Shown: piece after piece, positions 13,801 through 25,900 of the stretch | Numbering within the stretch: the first letter of the stretch is position 1 | Layout: every line of letters begins with the position of its first letter | NCBI GenBank assembly: GCA_028583405.1 | Contig: CM053258.1 | Coordinates: 6,863,207-6,927,206, forward strand | DNA length: 64,000 nt | DNA from: Pogonophryne albipinna | Lineage: Eukaryota; Chordata; Actinopteri; Perciformes; Artedidraconidae | Reading direction: 5' to 3' | Program-made: the position numbers and the translations under genes | Notes under the pieces: model-generated | Told to the model about the DNA's origin: nothing | Databases searched by the model: none | What the model saw: the letters and a program-made list of their open reading frames with translations, nothing else

Positions 13801-16800
13801 TGCACAATTTCTCAAACGCTCTTATTTAGCCATCAACTTTTAGATTTAGCTTGTGGTTGTTTTAGGCATGTGGAAACTAGCAATGAAGACAATAAAGATG
13901 AATACTTGATTCAAAAATACATATATTATTAAATTAACTTAACAAATTGTTTACAAAATTAACATTGCTTTTTATTTAAATTAAATAAATAATATTTCAC
14001 ATCAAAAGAAACAACAGTGTTTTAACAAATCGTATTAAATAATCTGATGACAGAATTGTAAACAGAATAGCTGAAACTTTAACAAACTAAATAACTCAGT
14101 TACCTCTAATCATTAACCCATGTTTGTATCATGTAGTTAACTCCGTGTGTTGCTGCTAGCATACAGAACACCTGACGTGGAAACGTTACTCGTGGATGGG
14201 GCTACAGAGCTACTAGAAAGACAGTCGAACCCGGTGCATTTCTCCGTCTGAATGTGGAGCACTTTTGCTAAATGTTTAGACAAATTGCTCGTGTTACGAC
14301 CCTTACATGCTAAACTCTTATTGCACTTTTTGGCAAAGAGCATTGTCCACATCGAGACGGGTAAAGTTTAACCACACCTTAGAGCGCTTCTCTCCGCCAT
14401 CCCCGCCATGTGTTGCTGCATGTAGTAGCTGCTTGTGTGTAAACTGCCCCGCCCCCTCGCACACAGACGGTGGAGAGAGAGATCTCGACTGGATTGGAAA
14501 GATCGAAAATACACCATAGATGCATTTTTTTTGTCTTTTTGCATATTGGAAACGAGTTGGCGACACTAAGACTGCAATATAATGTTTATGTAGCAATAAC
14601 ACATATGACATATTTTTTAAATGTCTCCAGTACCGATAAAAAGACCGATAACGTTGAAGCTTAACGGGGTGTAGAACACATGTGATGACGTCACCAACGA
14701 ATCGACGACTGAATTAGTTGCCAACTAATTTGGTAATCGATTTTAATCGATTAGTTGTTGCACCCCTAGTTTGGATACATACAGGGTATATGCAGGAATC
14801 CTGAAGTCAAATGTAATACCTTTCAAGACCCTTTTTAAGACCCTTTCCATACATTTTAAGACCTCATCGCCACTTTGAGTTTTAACCGGTTACATTGGCG
14901 ACACACTTTACCTCACATTGACCATATACGGTATTGATTGTCCTTCCTCCTTATCTTCCAACCATTTGGACGCAAACTTGCATTTCCCCATAACGATGTT
15001 GTTTAACAACCGGCGTAAACGGAACTTTGCGCACTATCGAGCAGTGAGCGTGCGATGTCCTGTTCAGATGACGTCAAATCCAACAGGATGCCATCAATAA
15101 ACTACACAGAATCACACTACACACCTACGCAATGATTACATTCAGGCAGACTGTAGAATACAACCTCTTTGGACAATTTATATACTTATTGAAAACAAGC
15201 TACAAAATGTAATACCTTGGAAAATGCAGTTTTTCGCTAAATTGATTTATCAACTTTTAATACTTTTTAAGACCCGCGGACACCCTGACATATGAACACT
15301 CGGTCTGAGATGTTGTGATGCACATTTTGTTTTCTATATATAACATAGGAGCTTTTTCCACAGAGAAGAAATGCCTCCCTAGACACTGCATGAGGCCTAT
15401 GTCCTGCAGAGAGGGGAAACCCAATGCAGTCCACTTAGCAGTCCTTTTCCCAGAAGTCTTACCAGCTTGAGCTTTTCTTTCTTTCGTTTGCCAGCCGATG
15501 ACCCAGAGGAGCTGGGGCCCGAATCCTGGCCCACAGACTTTCCATCGTCGTCCACGTCCTCCTCGTCATCGTCGTCGAAGCACCACTCGGGGAGCGCGGG
15601 GGCAGGGGGTGAGTCCTCCTCGTCTCCATAACGACGGAAAAGCTCTTTGAGGTACTCTCCCTTGTAGATCCCGGGGGCCCGGGCCTGCGTGAACGCCGCC
15701 ACGGCTGCCTCCACGCTGATAAGAGGCAACAACACAGACAGGGCATCTTTAAAGAATCAGATTATATTTTATTCTTTTCAATGTCGTTTATTTTTCTGTA
15801 TTTCTCATTTTATCTGGTTATCATAACTAGAGGTAGAAGTTGGTGGAAAAAATTAATCAGCATATATTGTGATACTTGATTAATCAGTTAAGTCATTTTT
15901 CAAACATTCATTCAAAACACTTGATGATTTCTTGATGTCTTACATTGAAGTTAATGAAATAGTGGCTGCAGTTGAGGACCATTTGTACGTCAGCATGAGC
16001 ATGATCTAGTTTAGTGTTTAAAACAGTAGTAAAAAAAAATAGGCACCCCTTCACAATCTCCTAAAGCCCAAGGTTGGTTCATTAGATATCATGTTAGTCT
16101 CAGACAACAGTCCATAATTCAAAGATAGACAAACAAACAAACAAACAAACAAACAAACAAACAGTAAAAGCAGCTACTCCTCAGATTGGATATACAACAA
16201 GTGGGAAGCTTGTCATCTTATCTTGAAAGCAAAAACAAATTATCTCAATGATTAATTATTCCATTGATTGCTCCAGCTTTTAATGGATTGGTTTAGGGTC
16301 TTTGATAGTGTCGTATAAAACGAGCTACTTCTAATCATTATATCAAAGGCCATCATCTTTGGTTCTAGGAAAGAGTGGTGTTCCTTTTATATACTTTTTT
16401 CTGCGGCTGCTCGATTATGGCAGAAATCATAATCACGATTATTTGGGTCAATAATTGATATCACGATTATTAAAAACGATTATCCATTTACTTTGAAAAC
16501 ATCCATTTATTGAAAAAAGAAATGTGAACAATATGTTTTTAACAGTTGATTACCCTGAACGTTAAGTAAAATTCAACTGAAAAACCAATAAAAAAAAGAA
16601 AAGAAATTAAAATTAATTCAAAAAGAAATTAAAAATAATAATAGTTTTATTTCGATTACGTTGTTTTCGTAATCGTTGCAAGCCAAAATCGTAATCGAGA
16701 TTAAAATACGATTAATTGCACAGCCCTACTTTTTTCTGACGTTTTATAGACAAAATAACTAGGATGAAAACATCCTGCAGGTTATTTACGGCAGGTATAT

Positions 16801-19800
16801 TTCAATGACTAGCCACATATCCAAATAAAAATGTATCAGTGTTGATTATTCGGTTGTAAAATGATGTTGCTACACTGGAAGGAGGCTGTGAATGCTCCCA
16901 GATCCCTCATTACTCAGGAGGAGGTGGGCGGTGGGAGGGTTTCATCCTGCCTACACGCAGACAGCTTCCAGGGATTCTGCCTCCTCCACCTCTGACTAAA
17001 GACACTTCCCCACCCTCCCCTCTGCTCAGCCGCTGTAAATTATTTAACATCTCTGTCAAAGGGGCACGAGCGCGGTCACTGCTAACCCGGCAGCTTCTGT
17101 TGATTCAAACTGACAGTGCAACTTCTCGTGCAGTCACACATTTAGGAACTATCAGGAGGAGACGGCATTCACAGACTGACAGGGGTTGTGATGGAACACA
17201 CTAGGAGGGGCTTCACATTATCATGCAAGACAAGTGAAGGTAGTAAAACTGCACTCGGAGCAGAGGGAGTGATGAAAGGAGGTCAAGTGTTACCTCCAGT
17301 CCATCTTCTCCACCAGGTACCCACACACCAGAAAGCCAGTCCGGTTGAAGCCATGCGTGCAGTGAACACCTTCAGGAGAAAGGAAAAGAGGCGGGAGAGG
17401 GATTACAAGCTGAGAATCCCACCTAAGATTTACATTTATATTAAACCTTAAGCATTAAGCAAACACATCTGGAAGTGTAATCATGAAGTATTCTGGAGAT
17501 CTACATCTTTGTCCCTGAATTACCCTCGACGCCTTCACACATTGAATTTTATTTTGCCTAATGTGAGTGTGGAGTCAGTTTCCCAGTTCCCCTCTTACAT
17601 CAGGCCTATTTGAGATGTAATGAGGCCATATTTTGAGCAGTGGCATCAATTCAAAGAGATTACAGGAAGATGTATACTTAGAGGGTAGGGGTAGACATTA
17701 AGGGTAAAAAGCCACTGGCCCCCCGGGCCGGTGGACTTGTATTATCACTGGCCCCACCATTGTAACCACTGGCCCGGAGCATTCGTCCAAAGAAAATCGA
17801 CTAATAATGAAGAAAATTAACACATTTGTTGCAATAGTAATTTATGCACTAACTACATTACTACTTGTACTACAACATTTGAACAATCAGTTCTTCCTCC
17901 TTTTCCTCAATTGTTCATATTTGGTTTATTAAAATAATGATATTGTGGTCATTGTTAAAAAAAAATCTGCTATTATTATGAGTATTATTATTTGTATAAT
18001 GCACTTTCTGCCTTCCTGTTATTAGGAGTTATCCATGTAATGGCTATAGATTAGATTAGATCCTTCATTATCCTAAACTGCTGGGACATTTCCCTATAGC
18101 GAATACCTTTATATTTTCTACTCTTCACTTACTTGTCAGCATAGGTCGGCATTAATGTACAGAGCCGACAGAAGACCTTGTTTATATTGGCATCATATTG
18201 AGAGGTGCAGTGACGCGTCCTAAAACCAGGAAGTAAGCTGCTGGTTCCCTCGACAAAAAGCAATGCGATTTCTCCACAGGGTTTTGGAAAATAGCTGGAA
18301 ATAAGGTCTGTGGAAAACAAACCTGTTTGATAAATGCACGTTTTGTTCAGCCGGATAATCTCCACATGTCTACCCTACTTTTATAATTTTCGAATCATAA
18401 ATCTAATCGATAGATTATAAAAGGGTTTTAGGACGCGTCACTGCACCACTAGAAGCCAACTCCATCGATCAAGCTGAAACTTTCTCTCCCTCTTCTTCTC
18501 ATACTCCCTGTCACTCTCCTTTAACTCCTCCGGTGACTTTCTTTTATTTGAAGATAGTTTTTTTTGCCCGGCGCTTGGCCGGTTACCGCTGGTATTAAAA
18601 ACATTTTTGGCGAATGGTTAGGTGGCGCGATACTCTGTAGTGAAGGAGCGCGCTCCCGCTCACGGGAGCCTGCTCGCGCTGCGCTCCGCAAACAGCTGTT
18701 TGCTTTGCACCCAACAAAGACAAGCGACTCACGAAACGCTATTAATAAATGAAACAATTTAACAAAATTGCTAGTCAAAATACCAATACCACAGGAAACA
18801 TTTTTTTTTAAACAATATTTTTAGTGGCCCGAGTTGGTAAGTGGAAAGTACGTTATGCTGGCCCGGGGTGTCTAAATAGTGCTTCCGGGCCAGCGGGCCA
18901 TTTATAATGTCGAGCCCTGGAGGGGGTCTTGCCTTTATACCCACATTAACACACCAGCCTCACACACAGAGAAGAGATGCAGAGATTGATGAAACATTCA
19001 CGGATGGAGAAAGTGGATGAAAAGGGCAGAGCAAAAGCAACAACTGATAAAACCATGCCTTTTCATTTGATGTAAATTGTGTCCAAAACACACAAATGAC
19101 AGATGTTTGCCTGGCGACGCTAATGAAGATGAAATGAACCAACATCAGAGGATGGGGATCACATTCACCAGCCCAACTGTGTGATTTGGACACGAGTACC
19201 ACAAAGCCTAATCACCACCAGCTGGCCAAAGACAGGACACTGCAGAGATGACATTCACACATTCTGCTCTGATGTTGGAGCGATGTGATTTAAAGGCCAG
19301 GCGGCAGTAGGTAGGTAAGAGCAGATCTGAACAGGGTAATAATGCCATGGGGAAGTATAAGAGAGCCCTCTGCTGGCAAAACTGTGGAAGTGCAGCTTCT
19401 ATATCGATGTGTCCATGATAGGAATTTACCATTCTACAATTAAGCCTATCCGCCTATCACAGTGCGCTGAGATTTGTTACAAACTGTAAAGCACTCACTC
19501 ATCACTGTACCCTGTAGGCCAGGGCAGGTTTGCCTTCACTAACTGTTCGGAGACTCAGTCATTGGTACATGTTCATCTACAAAGCCATGTTGGGTAAACT
19601 ACCACCTTACATCTGCTCTCTGATCTCACAGAGAGTTGCAAGTAGCTATTGCATAAGATCTCAGGATGTGTTTTTGTTATATGTGCCAAATGCTAGGACT
19701 GATTTAGGTACAAAAGCTTTTATGTGCACAGCTCTTGAAACTGAGCATTTTGGTTCCCCTGCATCGTTTTAAAGCTCGGCTAGATGCAATGCAATTTGAT

Positions 19801-22800
19801 ACTCTTGGTACCTGTCATTGTCCATAGGTTTGTAAATTATACCCCTGTAATTATGTTGTATGATGTCCTTTTTGTTTTCTGTTGTTTTGCTGTGTAACCA
19901 ACTTGCTGCAGGTCACCCTTGAAAAAGAGATCGTTTGATCTCACCTGGTTAAATAAAGGCTACAAACAAACAAAAGCATAATGTAAAAGCTGAATATTGT
20001 TCGCAAATAACTTCTTTTTTTTAAAGAGAAAAATGAGGAGAAAATTCATTATTTAAAAAGTATAAAAGAAGGATAGTGGTAAGGTGATCAAACAAAGAAG
20101 CAGGAAACGAAAAGCAAAACAAAGTTGAAGAACCTGAAATGGAAGACGCTTCTGAAGCTAGCAAATACAAGGAAGAGCTAACAGGACAAAACGCAGAGAC
20201 GCTACAAGTCGGGCTGGAAAACAATAGCAATGACATAAAAGAGCACCAGCTATCCACATTTAAGAACAGACTTAAGAAGGAGATGAAGAAAGAAATAGCA
20301 TAATAAAAACAACAAAAATAAAATGGATAGAAAACGTTTGGAAAAGGCCTGCTCATAACACAAAATATACACTATTTTGACTTTTAAACCAAACATTCAC
20401 TTTTTTAGTTAGGCTTAGTGCCTACTGATGTCCTTTCACCTTAACATCACCGACACAGTGGGGGAGGAGAGTTTTTTCTCATGTGAAACTCCCACACATA
20501 CAAACAACATCACTTGCACAACGATATTTAGTTTTTTAAGGATGTGGATTAGGTAGCAATGTATTTTTGGAAATGTGCAGGTGCCACTTGACTTGTGACG
20601 CAAACCTTTGGACGGCCATTTAACCTCCTGTTGTTTTATAGATTTGCTCTGTGACCATCAGCTGATAACTGTTGTCCTGGGAAGATGTCTGCTGTTTACC
20701 AGTGTTACTATATTAATATTAAAAATGCATTGTATGTTTGAACATAAAATAAAGCATGCAACCTGACAACAGTTCAATTTCAGAGTAACACTGCTCTCTG
20801 CTGGAACCATAATGTGATGCAACTCATGGGTCAGCATCATAGACTGTATATATAAAGTCAGCATGCCGTATTTGGACAAACAATCAGTTTTAGAAAATAT
20901 ATTTAAATTCCTTTTACACTTAAAATAAGTGTTATATATAGACTGCATACAGTTAATAAGCATAACAGATGTTTGTTAATAGTTTAGCATCAGTATCAGA
21001 GAAGCAACACAAGAATATCATTAGAAATTAAGGAAAAAAAGTTAAGTTTAGAAATATTAGTTGCAGGATGCTGTTATTTTTTTATTTATATTATCTGAGG
21101 GATAATGCAAGGCAGACATTTTATGAACATCTTAAAGCTTGTTTTAGTGGATCTCAGCTACTTTATTATACAAATAACCTTTACTTAAGCAAGCAGTATG
21201 CAGGTTAATATCACAGTAGAATGGAGAAGGCAGACATTTATAAAACTATATTGCTTAAAGCCTCTTCTATCATTACCCGTATGTGTATTATGTGCAGTTT
21301 CATTAGTCTTAACTTCATAATAAAAGCGGGAATGTATTGTTTTTTTGAAATAAAACGGCTGTGTGCCAGGTGTTGGTAATTACGATTTGACGTTAAGAGT
21401 CGTACTGAGGGGGACTAAATGGATACTTGGAAAACTGGGAGGTGATAAAACGCATCAAAGAAAATTCCAAATGAGCTCATGTGAAGGCAAAGCTGTAACT
21501 CTTTTACAGTGCCAGCTGTTTTAACACTTGAAATTCTACCTTTATATATTCTAATATCACTAGGGCTGTCAGTCGATTAAAATATTTAATCGCATGGTAT
21601 CCATAGTTAATCGCGATTAATCGCAAATTAATCGCACGTTTTTTATCTGTTCTAAATGTACATACAATGTTCAAGTTTTTAATACTCTTATCAACATATG
21701 AGTGGACAAATATGCTTTATGCAAATGTTTGTTTATTATCATTGGAACAATGACAAATATTCTCCGGAATATTTTAAATAGAACAACCTGGAACCAGGGG
21801 CGGCGCCAGGGGGAGATAGGATTGCCAAAGCACCCCCAAGAAATATGTGTTTTGTTTTTTTCGAAAATTATTATTATTATTTTTATTAAATTACAAAAAT
21901 TATTGATTACATCAATGCAAATGTGAAACAAACAAATGTTTGACCAAAAACATAAAGCCAACACAGGTGATATGATTAGGCCAATGGCCAGCACCCATTC
22001 GATTGTTGACCTACCCATAGGCTAAATTACTTTGTGACACTTGAGTGACTTCCTGTTAGCTAGAGCGCCAAATGATTTGCTAACAGCAAAGTGAAAACAT
22101 TATCGTTTTTTAGTCCTTAAACGTCCACGTGTGGACACTCAATCAAAACCACCTGAAAGCGAGAGGGATTCTGCACATAATAGGCCTCGTGAGTACAAGT
22201 AGCTTACTTCTGGGTCTCTGTGTTTCATTCAAGCTCTGCTCTGTGTGTGTGTGTGTGGCACGAGCCATTTTGTGTGCGTGCGCGAGCGAGAGAGAGAGAG
22301 AGCGCACCAGTGGGTATCTACCGGAGATCGCTGTGGTTAGCATCTGGTGCTAGCTAGCCAAGCTAACGGGTATAAGGAGCTTTTTCAACAACAAGGTGGA
22401 GGGAGAACTCTCTCCTGTCAGACGGAGAGTCTCAGGTAACCTCAGCTCAGGTGAAGTAAAGGACTCTCTCAGTGTTTAGATAGTTAACTTTAGTCTAGTT
22501 ATCTCAGTGGGTCTCAAACGGTTTGTTTTAAAAGGGTGTGTGATTTGTAAAATGTCTATGAAGAAATAGAAATCCGTTTACAGTTCTGTTTCATATGGGT
22601 GATGAGAGATGTATCCATAGATCTCTTAATGTTGCTCTCAAAGTGCACCAGATTGATGCTTTTAACTTCAATATTTAAAAAAAATCTTCCCGGGGGAGCA
22701 TGCCCCCGGACCCCACTAGAGGAGGTGAGGACCCTCCTAGAGGAGGTGAGGTCCACCCCTCACTTATATAAATAGCACTTTACCCCTGCTTACACCTATA

Positions 22801-22842
22801 TGCAGTGAGCTGATTATCGAGCCTTCATTGTTACAGTCGCGG

Positions 22843-22922
<80 letters not shown>

Positions 22923-25900
22923 AAACCCTTAATGTTTGAGCACCCTCTATGAAACGTCAAGCTACCCCACAGCACCCCCAAGAGAAAATCTCTGGCACCG
23001 CCACTGCCTGGAACCTCTCTCTCTCTTCACTCTCTCCCAACCCTGTGTACTTATTTGCACTGAGCCAGTTGCTCAAACAGACAAGCCTGTTTACAGTTGT
23101 CGGCGAAATGCCGCTCCTCTGTCTTCATCTTCAGTCAAAGCATGAGACTGAAGTTCCCACCTAGGGTCAAAATAATGCGCTGTGATGTGCAGTCGACACG
23201 TTGAATCTGAATGATCTAACGCAGCCCCACGTCCTCCACAATGTTAAGCTGTAGCCACCCATTTAGCTCTCGCTGTGGTTGTCCAGGCGTCTCCCCGGCA
23301 AACGTTCAAGCGTGGTCTGCCGCAAGCGAGCGGCAGGAGCGGGGCTGTCAGCATCAGCTGTGAGCTTGGCTTGCTGTTTAAAACACCTTTTTTTTGTATC
23401 CATATCTCCCACCATCCAACTAACAACAACAACAACGTCAAGCCTTTGGGCTCTGAAACTACGGGGCGGGCCAAATACACATGCGTTAATCGCACGTTAA
23501 AATAATTAGTGGCGTTAAAAAATGTTTTGCGTGAACACTTTATTAACGCGTTAACTTGACAGCCCTAAATATCACACTTCATGGATTTCAGTCACATTGA
23601 TATAGGTTAAAAAGAGGCTTTGACATAAACAACATGGAAAACTAATGCAATCATTTAATCAATCATTCAATGAAAAAAGTATTTCACTATATGAGTCAGA
23701 GAGGGAACCAAATACTATATATAATCAAATATACTTTCTACTACTAACCTTAATAATACTACATTGACTGCTAATTAAAGGTTAAAAGAGAAATGGCTCA
23801 AAGAAATGAAAACCTCTGCTTTTATTTTTTAAATCTGACTCACATTTATACATATGCTAAACATCGATTTGATGCTACAATGTCATATCTATGACTATTG
23901 AAGAAGATACAAATCGTGTGCGAGAACAAATAATGAGTTATAGATTTGTTTACTTACCTATTATCTCGGTAGGATTCTTCTCGATGAAGTGTTCACAGAT
24001 ACTGATGAAAGATGTAGTAGTCTCTTTCGATGGGGATTCTCCATGGCTAAAACAAAACAGAATGACACTCGTCTTAGCACAACAGCACTACATAAACAAC
24101 AACTTACAATTAGTTTAACGCATGACAGGTAATTTACTCGTACCCTCTACACTGAAGCTTCACATATTTGATGCCTTCTTTTTCAATGTCGTTGCGGTCA
24201 TAAAAACGCGTAGTGTTCGTCAAATCCACAAGCAAACCCATTTTCACCTAGAGAGAATAACACACAAAAAAGACTCATTATTTGTGTTGTTGTTTTTTTT
24301 ACTTTCAAAATGTCACTTAGAAATCAAGTCTTCACAGAGTTACTTACTTTTAGACTTTTTAAAAAGTTGGACAGCATGCCCGGGTGAAATCTGTTCTCCT
24401 CTGGGACTTGGTCATCGTATCTGGGACCCAACATCGTTTTCATTGGCAGGAATTTACCTATGGATGGAACATAAAGAACAATAAACCTTATTGTATGGCT
24501 CTTGAAAACAAAGGCATACAACACAACAAAGAAGGAACACAAATAAGCTCATGAATTACAGTAGAAATTATAAGAAAGCCTTTCAATAAAGACAGTGTTT
24601 CCCATACATTTATTTGTGGGGGGCCGCCACAATGAAATATCGTCCGCGACAAATTGAAGATAATTATTCTATTTATTTTTATTTTGGTGGTCTAATGGAT
24701 AGTGAGGTGGGCTGATGATCAGAAGGTTGCGAGTTCAAATCCCGCCTGGAACACCACCACTAGTGTGCCCTTGAGTAAGGCACTTAGCCCTCAGTTACTC
24801 CAGGGAGAATGTCCCTGTAATTGGTCATTGTAAATCGCTTTGGAATAAGGCGTCTGCTAAATGCCTGAATTCATTTTAAATTATATTTTTTCAGGAGAAT
24901 AAACCCCACAGATCCTCAACTCTGGTGTGTCTCACTCATTAACAACGCAACAAGAACGTTGTCTACAGTAGCCATGAACTCGCATGTATTTTCTTATTAG
25001 AGGGGGGGGGTGGATGTGTGGGCCACCCGAATAGGTTAAGGGGCCTTTGGCTTTTCTTGCCGGGGGGGATTAGGGGGGGGTGCCTCCACAAATGGAATCA
25101 AATTCTGTGAGAAACACTGAAAGATAAGTCTTCAAAACGAATTTACAAGAATATATTGATATAGCAAACAGGAGTCGCATAAGGAATTAACCAGTGTTTC
25201 TCCATAAAACTCTCTGTACAATTTCTCAATATAACTATCTGTACTCTGAATAGGAAACCTGATGAGTTGGCTCAGCTAAAACGTAATGTTTCTTTACAGG
25301 GAGGTTTTATCCTTAATATAAGTAGTGAATTACGCAAACACACAGTCTGAAAAACTGTAAACACTCAAAAGTTACCATGAAAACCACACTTCATCATACT
25401 AAATAACATCTGATAAAAACAGCAGGTGAAGTGTCAAACCAAGGTTGAATTAAGTTCTGTTATCGTGTTGAATTAAGGATGGAATCGTACTTGCTTGCAA
25501 AGCTAAGGGTGGTTCATATCAAATAAAATATTGGACCCATCCCTGTATTAAATAGCCGATATAATAACACAGATATGGCTGAAATTGTCAATAACAGTAT
25601 CTGTGATTTATAATGTCACATCTCTCTAGACTACTGCTTTGATACAAAGCAAACTTGGAGCACAGATTAGCCTGGCAATGTGCTATCCAAGTAGACATGT
25701 TGTTAAACATGGCTTTTATAGATAAGGACCACAACACAGCTTCATATGCAGCCATGCTATAGCCACGGTTTGTTTTGACACGTGACAAGGAAGCTAGCCA
25801 ACTCAGTAGCACTTTTCTGACAGTGGGGAATAAATGATCCAAACACATCCCAACAACAGCTTTATGTTGCTAATTCAATAAGGGGTTTTTAACTTAAAAG

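Larger units (their letters stand above)
21561..23567. mobile_element. Outer hAT-like element (interrupted; 2,007 bp as present)
   Basis: The ends are TAGGGCTGTCA and its complement, flanked by the exact 8-bp target duplication AATATCAC (21553-21560 and 23568-23575). Inside each end are runs of TTAATCG words. A second element (21795-23006) has inserted into it, so the original was about 0.79 kb. No transposase coding remains. Confidence 0.85.

Noticed and set aside
16130..16162. CRISPR-like spacing
   Set aside because: It is a simple tetranucleotide microsatellite, and the genome is eukaryotic.
24685..24760. tRNA gene
   Set aside because: The tRNA-like head continues into a SINE body and tail and does not form a separate gene.
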